Assembly: GCF_013359905.1 (NCBI RefSeq)
Contig: NZ_JABMCC010000101.1
Location: 186,001-250,000 of the forward strand
DNA length: 64,000 nucleotides
Source of the DNA: Paenibacillus taichungensis
GTDB taxonomy: Bacteria > Bacillota > Bacilli > Paenibacillales > Paenibacillaceae
Direction: 5' to 3'
Shown here: positions 25,200 to 33,315 of the stretch, one piece after another
Layout: every line of letters starts with the position of its first letter
How positions within the stretch are numbered: the stretch's first letter is position 1
Notes under the pieces: generated by a model
What the model was told of the DNA's origin: nothing
The model's input: only the letters and a program-made list of their open reading frames with translations
Databases searched by the model: none
Translations under genes and position numbers: made by a program

Positions 25200-25229
25200 A
25201 TTTTAGTATTTGACGAAAGAAATTGTCAA
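25200..25229 (-). promoter_or_regulatory. SigA-type promoter for rny
   Basis: On the minus strand TTGACA (25229-25224), 18 bases, TAAAAT (25205-25200). It begins 29 bases after the recX stop and would give a leader of about 245 bases. Confidence 0.6.
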
Positions 25230-25257
25230 GAGAATGCAGTATAGTGGGTCCAGTCTG

Positions 25258-25995
25258 CTAATCCCATAACAACGCTTCGTCATCTTCGAGGTCTTTAGCC
25301 TCGTCTTCTTCAATTAAACAATTCACGACCCGACGCACCATATCCATGGAAAAACCTCGTCGCATCAAGAAGGGAAGCGTTTTACGTTTCTTCTCCTGGA
25401 TGTCTCCTTTGACCTGATTCCATTTTTTGCGTCCGGCGGTTAGAGCCGTCTCATATTCCGCATCTGTACTTACACCTTCCAGCGCTTCAGCAATTAGCTC
25501 ATTGGCAATGCCCTTCTGACGCAGCTCTTGCCTTATCCACAGTTTTCCCTTCCGCTGGCCCTCCATACGCTGACGAGTCCATTCCTTCGCAAACAGTTCG
25601 TCATCGACCAAGTTCTCCCGCTCAAGCCGATCCAGGGCCTCTTCAATCAACGATGCAGCAAACTCTTTCTGACGCAGCTTCTGACTTAATTCGTGGCGTG
25701 TGCGGGGTTTATGCTCCAGATATCGCAAAGACTGCACATACGTCCGCTGTCGCTCGTCAGCAATAATGATATCTTCCAAGTCCTTTTTCAGAAACGTATT
25801 TCCCCGGGTCATCCGATATTTAATCATTACATCTTCAAGCACCGTAATTGAATATAAACCAAAGGTAATTCGGTAACGAGCTTCCCTGCTCTTCGTTCGT
25901 TCAACTCGTGTAATGATAAGTTCTTCGTTATCCGGGAATTGGGAGATTCCCTCCAGCTTGGCTTCTTCATATAAATCATCTTCATGTTGATCCAT
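25258..25995 (-). CDS. recX: Regulatory protein RecX
   Basis: A 245-residue RecA modulator built of three-helix RecX repeats (ALRYLEHKPRTRHELSQKL-type units; the visible ones are SLRYLEHKPRTRHEL, KEWTRQRMEGQRKGKLWIRQEL and a last one ending PFLMRRGFSMDMVRRVVNCL). RecX binds RecA filaments and usually limits, sometimes stimulates, strand exchange. Length fits the long Bacillales form (about 260). ATG 25995 is chosen because AGGGGAG lies 6 bases upstream. It follows recA, which ends at its own terminator; two palindromes lie in the gap. Confidence 0.92.
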   Translation of the reverse strand: MDQHEDDLYEEAKLEGISQFPDNEELIITRVERTKSREARYRITFGLYSITVLEDVMIKYRMTRGNTFLKKDLEDIIIADERQRTYVQSLRYLEHKPRTRHELSQKLRQKEFAASLIEEALDRLERENLVDDELFAKEWTRQRMEGQRKGKLWIRQELRQKGIANELIAEALEGVSTDAEYETALTAGRKKWNQVKGDIQEKKRKTLPFLMRRGFSMDMVRRVVNCLIEEDEAKDLEDDEALLWD

Positions 25996-26019
25996 TTCGG
26001 TCTCCCCTTCCACATCATT

Positions 26020-26107
26020 TGATACTTGTATCACCTGGTGTCTACTGATAGCACAGAACAAAACAAAAGACTTTCTTGAATCCGATTAGCAGATCTCCGA
26101 CGGAGAT
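26020..26107 (-). promoter_or_regulatory. Two palindromes upstream of recX
   Basis: TGATAC-tt-GTATCA (26020-26033) and ATCTCCG-a-CGGAGAT (26093-26107) are perfect inverted repeats in the recX leader. Neither matches the CGAAC...GTTCG SOS box. Function unknown; operator or RNA hairpin. Confidence 0.4.
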
Positions 26108-26163
26108 AACACAGATAAACTGCATACGTTTAGAGCGTAATTTCACAGAGACACCAGATGTAA

Positions 26164-26248
26164 TACAAAAGGCCGGAAACAATGTCCGGCCTCTCCCTAA
26201 CAGAAAACGTACTAACAGCCCCTGCCCATTCGGACAGAGGCTGTTGGA
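26164..26248 (-). terminator. Tandem hairpins ending recA
   Basis: In transcription order: AACAGCC...GGCTGTT (26248-26217), an imperfect long stem without T tract, then GAGGCCGGA/TCCGGCC (26193-26171) followed by TTTTG. The second is the likely terminator. Confidence 0.75.
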
Positions 26249-26331
26249 CAGCGCGAGCGCACACCTTACCCCATTAGCCTAGATCTAGATCGAGCCAAGA
26301 TCACTCAGACAAGTTTCGGGGATTCAGAGCA

Positions 26332-27396
26332 TTACTCGTTAATTTCAAACAATTCTTGTTCTTCTGCCGCTTCTTTTTGTTGATCTTCAGTCGTAGGCAC
26401 AGGAACTGCAGTAGTCAAGTTGCTGGCTACACGGATTTTTTGCTCGATTACTTGAGCAATATCTTGATGCTCTTTCATGAACTGCTTGGCGTTCTCACGT
26501 CCTTGACCTAAACGCTCGCCTTCGTAAGAGTACCACGCACCACTTTTGTTCACGATGTCCAGCTCTGTACCAATATCAATGATACTGCCTTCTCTCGAAA
26601 TACCTTCACCGTACATAATGTCCACTTCCGCTTGTTTAAACGGTGGTGCCACTTTGTTTTTTACAACTTTGATACGAGTACGGTTACCGATGATGTCATT
26701 GCCTGATTTAATACTCTCAATACGACGTACATCCAGACGTACTGTAGAGTAGAATTTCAGGGCACGACCACCAGGTGTTGTCTCCGGGTTACCAAACATA
26801 ACACCGACTTTTTCACGAAGCTGGTTGATGAAGATTGCGATGGTTTTGGATTTGCTGATTGCACCAGACAGTTTACGCAGCGCCTGAGACATCAGACGTG
26901 CTTGCAAACCGACATGGGAATCACCCATTTCGCCTTCAATTTCCGCTTTTGGTACCAATGCAGCAACCGAGTCAATAACGACAATATCTACAGCTCCACT
27001 ACGTACAAGCGCTTCTGCAATTTCAAGCCCTTGCTCACCCGTATCTGGCTGAGACAGAAGCAACTCATCAATGTTAACACCCAGTTTGCTTGCGTATTGC
27101 GGGTCAAGAGCATGCTCTGCATCGATAAATGCAGCTTGTCCACCCACCCGTTGTACTTCAGCAATCGCATGCAATGCTACAGTTGTTTTACCGGAAGATT
27201 CTGGTCCATATATTTCAACAATACGGCCTTTAGGCAAGCCGCCTGTTCCTAATGCAATATCCAGAGCTAAGGAACCGCTGGGTATGATTTCCACTTGCAT
27301 GTGAGTCGACTCACCCAGTTTCATGATGGATCCTTTACCAAATTGCTTCTCTATTTGACGGAGCGCCATATCAAGCGCGGCACGACGGTCTGACAA
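26332..27396 (-). CDS. recA: Recombinase RecA
   Basis: A 354-residue recombinase that forms ATP-dependent filaments on single-stranded DNA, pairs homologues and triggers LexA self-cleavage. Walker A is GPESSGKT (64-71); further landmarks are [43 protein letters not shown]. The start is TTG 27396: it gives [20 protein letters not shown], the same start as B. subtilis RecA, and AAAGGG is 10 bases upstream; the GTG three codons earlier is too close to it. A promoter and an SOS box precede it. cinA lies upstream as in Bacillus. Confidence 0.98.
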   Translation of the reverse strand: MSDRRAALDMALRQIEKQFGKGSIMKLGESTHMQVEIIPSGSLALDIALGTGGLPKGRIVEIYGPESSGKTTVALHAIAEVQRVGGQAAFIDAEHALDPQYASKLGVNIDELLLSQPDTGEQGLEIAEALVRSGAVDIVVIDSVAALVPKAEIEGEMGDSHVGLQARLMSQALRKLSGAISKSKTIAIFINQLREKVGVMFGNPETTPGGRALKFYSTVRLDVRRIESIKSGNDIIGNRTRIKVVKNKVAPPFKQAEVDIMYGEGISREGSIIDIGTELDIVNKSGAWYSYEGERLGQGRENAKQFMKEHQDIAQVIEQKIRVASNLTTAVPVPTTEDQQKEAAEEQELFEINE

Positions 27397-27427
27397 TAAG
27401 CTCACACCCTTTACTGTTTATAAGATA

Positions 27428-27456
27428 ATGATACCTTGTTTTAACACGTTTGCCAA
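27428..27456 (-). promoter_or_regulatory. SigA-type promoter of recA
   Basis: On the minus strand TTGGCA (27456-27451), 17 bases, TATCAT (27433-27428). Confidence 0.75.
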
Positions 27457-27465
27457 GCTTTTTTT

Positions 27466-27479
27466 CGAACATACATTCG
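27466..27479. promoter_or_regulatory. LexA (DinR) SOS box of recA
   Basis: CGAACATACATTCG differs by one base from the Gram-positive SOS consensus CGAACRNRYGTTYG. It lies 9 bases upstream of the recA -35 element. Damage-induced LexA cleavage would relieve repression. Confidence 0.85.
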
Positions 27480-27533
27480 TTTTTTTTGTGAAGGCCGAGG
27501 CGCCTCTTCCTCAAGCAAACTTTCCATTAAACA

Positions 27534-27580
27534 GAAAAAAGAACCGTAAACAAGGCTGTAAAGCCTGATTCTACGGTTCT
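27534..27580 (-). terminator. Terminator of cinA
   Basis: On the minus strand AGAACCGTAG (27580-27571) pairs with ACGGTTCT (27547-27540), with an inner GGCT/AGCC stem, then TTTTTT. It separates cinA from the recA promoter. Confidence 0.9.
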
Positions 27581-27635
27581 TCCGTCTTCCTTTATTATAC
27601 TTGCTTGCCTTAGCAAATGCAATCCGAGCTATGAA

Positions 27636-28892
27636 CTAGTCCATCTCCACAAGTTTGCGCCACAAACGGTAAAGAATCGCCTTCGCTGAACGGATCCGCA
27701 CCGTCTCCCGATTGCCATTAATGCGCAGTTCATGAATTTCTGTCTCTTTACCACGTTGAGCCAGAGCGATGAAAACAAGTCCTGGTGGTTTGCGTTCAGA
27801 ATAACCAGGTCCCGCTACACCTGTAACCGACAGACCGAAGTCGGCATCCCCAATCATGCGAATCTGTTCTGCCAGCACTTTGGCGACTTCCGGACTCACT
27901 GCGCCCGGTGCATCTTCACCTTCTAGGTAGGCATGTGGCACATGGAGCAGCTTCTCCTTAATTTCATTGGAGTAACATACTATTCCACCCTTAAGCATCG
28001 AAGCACTGCCAGGGACTGACGTCAGACTTTGCATGACGAGCCCTCCTGTGCAGCTCTCAGCCGCGCTAAGGGTCAGACCCATATCAGACATCATCGTTAC
28101 GATTGTGTACTCTATAGGCACATCCTCGTTCGCGTAGAGATGCTCTGGCAATCGTTCCCGGATCTGAACTTCCATTGCGTCCAGCTTCAGCTTCGCCTCA
28201 CTCTCACTTGGAGCCTTTGTAGATACACGTACCGTAACTTCTCCCTCACTGGCATAAGGAGCAATCGTTGGATCTGTCTGCGTATCAATCAGATCCAGGA
28301 GTCGGTCTTCCAATGCCGATTCTCCGATCCCTGCAAACTTCAGCATTTTTGAGTAAATCGGCATTTCTTCTGTTAGTACATGCTGGAACAGCCAAGGTTT
28401 AACTTCCTGTTCAAACATTGGAATCAGCTCTTTCGGCGGTCCAGGCATCACTACATAATGTTTGCCATTGTCGGAAATCGCATTTCCTGCGGCAAGGCCT
28501 GTTTCGTTCGCCAGCGGTGTCCCACCTTCTATAACGATCGCCTGACGGCGATTATTTTCGGTCATGTCCACATTACGATCTCTGAAGAAGCTCTCGATTT
28601 TGTCCATAGCCATTCGATCTATATGCAGCTTGCGGTTCAAGACCGCCGCGATCGCATCCTTGGTCAGATCATCCTGTGTGGGACCGATGCCCCCGGAAAA
28701 TAAAATGACGTCTGCACGACCCTGGGCGATGCGAATAGCGTCACTTAGTCGATTAAGGTTATCACCAACCACCGTTTGGAAATATACATCAATCCCGATC
28801 GCAGCCAATTCACGGGATAGATATCGGGCATTGGTATTCACAATTTGTCCAAGCAACAATTCTGTGCCAACTGCAATGATTTCTGCCTTCAT
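27636..28892 (-). CDS. cinA: CinA-like protein (competence/damage-inducible; NMN amidase domain)
   Basis: A 418-residue two-domain protein. The N-terminal MoCF-like domain (about 1-170) has the ADP-ribose pyrophosphatase features of CinA (AVGTELLLGQIVNTNARYLS, FSGGIGPTQDDLT, VMPGPPKE). The C-terminal domain (about 255-415) has the PncC nicotinamide-nucleotide amidase signature LSAAESCTGGLV and GVAGPGYSERKPPGLV. The family recycles NMN and is linked to competence by position ahead of recA, as here. AGGAGG lies upstream of ATG 28892. Ends at its own terminator, so recA is not dependent on it. Confidence 0.96.
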   Translation of the reverse strand: MKAEIIAVGTELLLGQIVNTNARYLSRELAAIGIDVYFQTVVGDNLNRLSDAIRIAQGRADVILFSGGIGPTQDDLTKDAIAAVLNRKLHIDRMAMDKIESFFRDRNVDMTENNRRQAIVIEGGTPLANETGLAAGNAISDNGKHYVVMPGPPKELIPMFEQEVKPWLFQHVLTEEMPIYSKMLKFAGIGESALEDRLLDLIDTQTDPTIAPYASEGEVTVRVSTKAPSESEAKLKLDAMEVQIRERLPEHLYANEDVPIEYTIVTMMSDMGLTLSAAESCTGGLVMQSLTSVPGSASMLKGGIVCYSNEIKEKLLHVPHAYLEGEDAPGAVSPEVAKVLAEQIRMIGDADFGLSVTGVAGPGYSERKPPGLVFIALAQRGKETEIHELRINGNRETVRIRSAKAILYRLWRKLVEMD

Positions 28893-28925
28893 TCAGCATC
28901 CTCCTGTACACGTGGTGAGTGATCA

Positions 28926-28956
28926 AAGGGCAATAGGATAATTTCCTATTGCCCTT
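28926..28956 (-). terminator. Hairpin after pgsA
   Basis: AAGGGCAATAGGA and its inverse TCCTATTGCCCTT (28926-28956) form a perfect stem with a small loop; the T tract is short, so it may end pgsA only in part. Confidence 0.7.
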
Positions 28957-28999
28957 CGTACAAATGATTTCTTCATGCTTACCCATTTAACCTCAAACG

Positions 29000-29587
29000 T
29001 TACGCTTTTGATAAATGAAGCAAATTTTTGTTTTTGATAAAGTAATCAATACCTGACCAAATTGTAATGATCGCTGCAGCCCAAACGGCAATAACGTCCA
29101 TGTGAATACCCGTAAATGAGAACGGGAAATTATTCAACAACAGCAGCACAATCGCCACAATTTGCACGACGGTTTTCAGTTTGCCCCAGGCACTTGCTGC
29201 AACAACCGAACCATCCAATAATGCAATCTGACGCAAGCCGGTAACCGCAAACTCACGACTAATAATGACCACAGCAATCCAGGAATCCAACTTGCCCATT
29301 TCCACAAGTGAAATCAGCACCGCAGTAACCAACAACTTGTCAGCCAGCGGATCAAGCAATTTCCCTAGGTTGGTGACCATATTATTTTTCCGCGCCAGAT
29401 AGCCATCAATTCCATCCGTGCTTGCTGCAATGATAAAAATGACAGCAGCAATCAACTGATTATACGGAAGTGATAAACTTCCCAATTGCAACGGCTCTGG
29501 ATAAAACGGAAAATCTACGAGCAGGAACACCATCAAAAAAGGGATTAAGCAAATTCGTGCAAGCGTAATCCGGTTGGGTAAATTCAC
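29000..29587 (-). CDS. pgsA: CDP-diacylglycerol-glycerol-3-phosphate 3-phosphatidyltransferase
   Basis: A 195-residue integral membrane enzyme that makes phosphatidylglycerol phosphate, the committed step to phosphatidylglycerol and cardiolipin. The CDP-alcohol phosphotransferase motif D-G-x2-D-G-x2-A-R-x8-G-x3-D-x3-D is complete in DGIDGYLARKN...GKLLDPLADK (residues about 58-80). Four to six membrane helices are visible. The start is GTG 29587 behind GAGGGAGGG. The leader is long (about 258 bases) and carries a promoter, an attenuator-like hairpin set and two small hairpins. Confidence 0.96.
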   Translation of the reverse strand: MNLPNRITLARICLIPFLMVFLLVDFPFYPEPLQLGSLSLPYNQLIAAVIFIIAASTDGIDGYLARKNNMVTNLGKLLDPLADKLLVTAVLISLVEMGKLDSWIAVVIISREFAVTGLRQIALLDGSVVAASAWGKLKTVVQIVAIVLLLLNNFPFSFTGIHMDVIAVWAAAIITIWSGIDYFIKNKNLLHLSKA

Positions 29588-29651
29588 AAGACGCCCTCCC
29601 TCTTATCCTCCATTACTCCAAACATTCATCTTAATCCCGTATTCATCATCC

Positions 29652-29707
29652 GGAACATGAAATGTACAGTTTCACTGTCAATCAGCACTAAAGTGCTCTC
29701 ACTATGT
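29652..29707 (-). promoter_or_regulatory. Two small hairpins in the distal pgsA leader
   Basis: On the minus strand AGCACT-tt-AGTGCT (around 29696-29683) and ACAGT-gaa-ACTGT (around 29679-29667) follow the terminator-like element. They have no T tract. Confidence 0.5.
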
Positions 29708-29714
29708 AAAAACG

Positions 29715-29800
29715 CAAAAAATAAAGTCAACCGTTCAAACGCAAAACCGTTTTAAACGTTCCGGTGACTTTCAGAAGATGTACTGCTTTTCACAAAGTCA
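29715..29800 (-). promoter_or_regulatory. Attenuator-like element in the pgsA leader
   Basis: On the minus strand an intrinsic terminator is formed by GTCACCG (29768-29762) with CGGTTGAC (29733-29726), helped by AACG/CGTT, and followed by TTTATTTTTT. A competing hairpin TGACTTT (29800-29794) with AAAGTCA (29771-29765) uses the same GTCA. The two cannot form together. The element lies 45-130 bases after the promoter and about 130 bases before pgsA. Confidence 0.6.
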
Positions 29801-29851
29801 GCAAACGATGATGACTGGGCTTTGATGCTTATCTGCCAGCAATGCACACTT

Positions 29852-29880
29852 AGTATAATATACGCCAATTGTAGTGTCAA
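29852..29880 (-). promoter_or_regulatory. SigA-type promoter of pgsA
   Basis: On the minus strand TTGACA (29880-29875), 17 bases, TATACT (29857-29852), starting 29 bases after the yajQ stop. Confidence 0.85.
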
Positions 29881-29909
29881 AAAACATACCTTGCTACAAA
29901 GAGGAGATA

Positions 29910-30401
29910 TTACTTAAAGTTTGTATATTGCAGATCCAGAGGTAGATTGGCACCGTTCAACAACTGCATAACTGCTTGCAAATCATTCTTACTTTTACCT
30001 GTTACCCGGAGCTGATCTCCCTGAATCTGACTCTTCACCTTCATCTTAGAGTCACGAATCAGAATATTAATTTTTTTAGCGATATCCTGATCAATCCCCT
30101 GCTTGAAATTCAAACGCTGGCGGACTGTACCTGAAGAAGCTGGTTCTACTTTTGCATAATCAATGTTTTTTAGAGGTAAACCCCGCTTAGCCATCTTGGA
30201 TTGCAATACATCGATAACAGCCTTGAGTTTGGTCTCATCATCAGATACGATCGTTAACGCATCCTTATCCAGTTTCAGACTGCTCTTGCTGCCCTTGAAG
30301 TCATAACGCGTGCCAATTTCCTTTTCCGTTTGTGTAACGGCATTTGTCAATTCCTGCAAGTCCATTTTGGACACGATATCAAATGAATTTTCTGAACTCA
30401 A
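29910..30401 (-). CDS. yajQ: YajQ-family (DUF520) nucleotide-binding protein
   Basis: A 163-residue protein of two ferredoxin-like DUF520 domains, with the family start SSENSFDIVSKMDLQELTNA and ENDs RVTGKSKNDLQAVMQLL. In Gram-negatives YajQ homologues bind cyclic di-GMP or nucleotides/RNA; in Bacillales the role is unknown. TTG 30401 is chosen because it gives the usual family length and AAAGGG lies 8 bases upstream; the longer frame adds eight residues lacking in the family. Not part of the usual B. subtilis ymf block. Confidence 0.9.
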   Translation of the reverse strand: MSSENSFDIVSKMDLQELTNAVTQTEKEIGTRYDFKGSKSSLKLDKDALTIVSDDETKLKAVIDVLQSKMAKRGLPLKNIDYAKVEPASSGTVRQRLNFKQGIDQDIAKKINILIRDSKMKVKSQIQGDQLRVTGKSKNDLQAVMQLLNGANLPLDLQYTNFK

Positions 30402-30487
30402 ACCAGTCACCCTTTCAGTAATCATATGTTCTGTAACATTATAGAGGATACGCCAAGCAAAAGTCTAATTTTATGAAGTTTTTCAAA

Positions 30488-30540
30488 ATAAAAAAGCATT
30501 TTTGGCTGCCACTTATGATGGTTGCCAAAAATGCTTTTTG
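30488..30540. terminator. Bidirectional terminator of the rodZ operon
   Basis: AAAAAGCATTTTTGGC (30491-30506) and GCCAAAAATGCTTTTT (30524-30539) pair over 16 bases, with T runs on both strands. It follows the small membrane-protein gene. Confidence 0.92.
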
Positions 30541-30553
30541 TGCGGCTGTCCTT

Positions 30554-30718
30554 CTAATAACGGCTGCGATTAGGTTGTCTGAACATGTCAAGCACACCCA
30601 GAAGTACATGTGCAAGTCCAAAACCCAAAATTCCGTAACCCCAAGCAGTTGGAGTCAAGTAATAACCCAGGAGGCTGACAATGATCCCCAAACCTGTTAC
30701 GATCCAGCTGACTGTCAC
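30554..30718 (-). CDS. Small two-helix membrane protein (54 aa) at the end of the rodZ operon
   Basis: The frame is open from 30754, but GAGGTG stands 7 bases before GTG 30718, giving a 54-residue product with two hydrophobic segments (about 2-22 and 28-46) and the basic tail RQPNRSRY. It lies 74 bases after rodZ and directly before a strong terminator, which supports a real last gene of the operon. I do not recognise a named family. Confidence 0.6.
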   Translation of the reverse strand: MTVSWIVTGLGIIVSLLGYYLTPTAWGYGILGFGLAHVLLGVLDMFRQPNRSRY

Positions 30719-30792
30719 AGCCATCCACCTCACTTCACCAAAAGTTGACTGCAAGTTGAAGACAAGGTTAGTGTCTCCCGCAGAAACTTTGG

Positions 30793-31845
30793 TTATTCGC
30801 CGCTAGTGCCGGTGCTTCCTTCAGTATTGCTTCCTGTTTCATTCGTCGTTGTGCCTTCAGTACCAGTGGAGGACGTATCCTCACCAAGTCTTAACCGAAT
30901 GCGGTTCGTCGCTTTCCCGTCTGTCACAACCTGCCCTGCAACCTCAATTGTGGTCGCTGCAGCGTAACCGGACTTAATATACATTCCTGCACTGTCCAAT
31001 TCAAAAGTATAACTGTCTCCCTCAGCGGTGTTGCCGTATTCCAACTTCTCGCCACTAGAGTTCTCGCCCTTGTATACTTCCAGCCAACTATGCCCCGTTG
31101 CTTTAATTGTAACCGTCACAGGCTGCCCTGCACTGCCGTTCACTTTGAAGTTCGTAATATTGCCTGATTTTCCGTCTTCAGCAACAGTTACAGAAGCTGG
31201 CTGATTGTCTGTTGGGTTCTCTTCATTTTCACCCGTTGTTTGACCATCCGTCTGTCCGTCAGTTTGTCCGTCAGGCTGCCCCTCTGCTGTTCCGCCACCG
31301 TTACCGCCTGCTTCGCCTTCATTCGTTTCTCCGCTACCTGGTTCATTAGCTGGAGGATTAGAAGCTTGGCCATTATCTGTAGGCTCATCCGGTTTATCTT
31401 GAGGTTGCTGCTGGCTGTCTGTGATCTTCGTCTGATCCAGCCCTTGTGTATCCGAATCATCTTTGTTCATCACTACATACACGTACAACAGTACAAGAAT
31501 TAATACCGGAAAAGTCCACATCAGCGCAACAGACATCCAGCGGTTACTGCGCTCTACCGGGCGGCTTGAACGCTTTTGAATAACTGGCTCCATGGTTGCT
31601 TCCGTTTCTTCTGCAGGTACATCTTTCTTATGTCCCTCCAGCAGCTCATCAGGATTTAGTCCCACCGTTTCCGCATAGGTTTTGATAAATGCACGCACAT
31701 AGAAGCTGCCAGGCAGCACTTTGTAGTCTCCTGCCTCTATTGCCTCCAAATACCTCTTGCGAATTTTAGTCATTTCCTGTACATCGTCAAGACTCATCCC
31801 TTTTTGCAGCCGGGCCTCCCTTAACTGCTGACCCAGTTCAGACAT
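30793..31845 (-). CDS. rodZ: RodZ/YmfM-like cell-shape protein
   Basis: A 350-residue bitopic membrane protein. Residues 1-75 form the cytoplasmic helix-turn-helix domain of RodZ (LGQQLREARLQKGMSLDDVQ, YLEAIEAGDY, YVRAFIKTYAE), which binds MreB in the elongasome. One membrane helix lies at about 106-126. A long low-complexity Pro/Gly/Asn/Gln/Glu linker follows (about 130-215, with DGQT repeated three times), then an external DUF4115 beta domain (about 218-320) and a Ser/Thr/Gly tail. AAGGAGGAG precedes ATG 31845. Upstream ymfK and a promoter belong to the same unit. Confidence 0.92.
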   Translation of the reverse strand: MSELGQQLREARLQKGMSLDDVQEMTKIRKRYLEAIEAGDYKVLPGSFYVRAFIKTYAETVGLNPDELLEGHKKDVPAEETEATMEPVIQKRSSRPVERSNRWMSVALMWTFPVLILVLLYVYVVMNKDDSDTQGLDQTKITDSQQQPQDKPDEPTDNGQASNPPANEPGSGETNEGEAGGNGGGTAEGQPDGQTDGQTDGQTTGENEENPTDNQPASVTVAEDGKSGNITNFKVNGSAGQPVTVTIKATGHSWLEVYKGENSSGEKLEYGNTAEGDSYTFELDSAGMYIKSGYAAATTIEVAGQVVTDGKATNRIRLRLGEDTSSTGTEGTTTNETGSNTEGSTGTSGE

Positions 31846-31911
31846 GCCATCTCCTCCTTATGTTTATCTCTATGGTTGTTGCTTATCTATTTCATGATCC
31901 CGTACGGAGCG

Positions 31912-32679
31912 TTACAGTTCGTCGGTGTAGCTAGCCGTAAACGTATCATAAATAATTTCTTCATTCGGATTGTTGCGCAGTTCAATAATAATGTCAAAAT
32001 CATTAAAATCATATTCAGACTCCTGCACAAAAATATCCGGATGTTCAATAACCTTGGTGCTTGGCATCGTCATGATGTCCTGTAACAGATTATAATGCCG
32101 TTCGCTTGAACGAATCGTACTGACAATTCCGTCAATGATAAACACATTGTTTGGATTCAATTCGTCCTCTGACATCTGGCTTCTTATGGTCTGACGAAGA
32201 AGTGTGGAGGAAACAAACGTCCAGCGCTTCATCGCACATACGCTGCCTGCAATAATGGATTCCGTTTTGCCTACACGCGGCATTCCACGCAAACCAATGA
32301 CTTGATTGCCTTCCCTCTTAAATACTTCACCCAAAAAGTCCACAAGTAACCCAAGTTCGTCCCGCGTAAAACGAAATGTTTTGCGATCATCCGAATCACG
32401 ATCAATATAACGACCATGACGGACAGCGAGAATATCTACCAGTTTCGGTTGACGCAAAGCAGACACAGTTATGCTGTTCACTTTGCCAAGCATTTCACCC
32501 AGCAGACGGATCTTCTCATCATCGTCCGATTCCAAAAGCATCCCCCGGGTTTTGCCTTCAACACCGTTGATGGTCAATATATTTACTTCAAGCATCCCCA
32601 GCATAGAGGCAATATCCCCCAAAAGGCCGGGTCTGTTCTTATGTATTTTATACTCCATATACCATTGTTTAGATTCCAT
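31912..32679 (-). CDS. ymfK: YmfK family protein (DUF3388) with ACT-like start and P-loop-like motif
   Basis: A 255-residue cytosolic protein. Residues 6-75 look like an ACT-type regulatory fold (MEYKIHKNRPGLLGDIASML). At about 131 the sequence GLRGMPRVGKTESI resembles a Walker A loop (G-x4-GKT), and FIIDGIVST could serve as a Walker B-like strand. The whole corresponds to DUF3388/YmfK of the Bacillus ymf cluster, of unknown function. The ribosome site is weak. Its promoter is TTGTAA, 17 bases, TATCAT at 32807-32779. rodZ follows. Confidence 0.85.
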   Translation of the reverse strand: MESKQWYMEYKIHKNRPGLLGDIASMLGMLEVNILTINGVEGKTRGMLLESDDDEKIRLLGEMLGKVNSITVSALRQPKLVDILAVRHGRYIDRDSDDRKTFRFTRDELGLLVDFLGEVFKREGNQVIGLRGMPRVGKTESIIAGSVCAMKRWTFVSSTLLRQTIRSQMSEDELNPNNVFIIDGIVSTIRSSERHYNLLQDIMTMPSTKVIEHPDIFVQESEYDFNDFDIIIELRNNPNEEIIYDTFTASYTDEL

Positions 32680-32778
32680 TTAAACACCCCGTAAAGCATT
32701 ATTCCACATTATTCGACAGTAACAGAACGCGTCCATTGGACGACAATCTGAGATATCTTCTAAAAATGGGTCACGTTA

Positions 32779-32807
32779 ATGATATATAAAATGAAAATGA
32801 ATTACAA
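32779..32807 (-). promoter_or_regulatory. SigA-type promoter of ymfK-rodZ
   Basis: On the minus strand TTGTAA (32807-32802), 17 bases, TATCAT (32784-32779), right after the ymfJ terminator. The 100-base leader contains the small palindrome GTCC-aat-GGAC. Confidence 0.65.
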
Positions 32808-32839
32808 GAACAGGTCTGTAATCAATGTGTAATCATTAG

Positions 32840-32865
32840 AGAAAAGCCCCCTTGCGGGAGCTTTC
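32840..32865 (-). terminator. Terminator of ymfJ
   Basis: On the minus strand AAAGCTCCC-gcaa-GGGGGCTTTTC (32865-32841) forms a compact stem with a T tail. Confidence 0.88.
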
Positions 32866-32876
32866 CATCTGTAATC

Positions 32877-33140
32877 TTATGCGTTTTGTTTGGCCAATTT
32901 GACCATCAGGCACGCGATCGTACGACGCTCATCTGCATCGCCGACATCCCATAATTCTTTCAATGCCCGGTTGGAATGGTTCGCCGGATCGACTTTCTCA
33001 TCCAGGAAGTCACCGATTTCGTATGCAAGTTTGTTGATGGTATCTTCACTCATCCCCATCTTCTCTGCTTGCAGCACGCGGTCACCCAAAAACTTCTTCC
33101 ATGTGTCAAAACTTGAGAGCACTGTTTTTTCTGTTGACAT
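32877..33140 (-). CDS. ymfJ: YmfJ family protein (DUF3243)
   Basis: An 87-residue acidic helical protein (FDTWKKFLGDRVLQAEKMGMSEDTINKLA, LKELWDVGDADERRTIACLMVKLA) matching DUF3243, a small protein of the ymf cluster with unknown function. TAAGGAGG precedes ATG 33140. A terminator follows. The 174 bases to ymfI contain no gene. Confidence 0.92.
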   Translation of the reverse strand: MSTEKTVLSSFDTWKKFLGDRVLQAEKMGMSEDTINKLAYEIGDFLDEKVDPANHSNRALKELWDVGDADERRTIACLMVKLAKQNA

Positions 33141-33315
33141 GATAAATCCTCCTTAGCTGACGCATGAGATTTAAAATCAACAGTTGTAATATGTGCTTCC
33201 CGGACATTTTATATACGAGCATTTTTGAATTAATCGAAGATCATCTACAAATCATTAATTTCCATCAAGAAACTACCCCGTATTTAAAACAAAATTGATT
33301 GCGCTCCCCCATATA

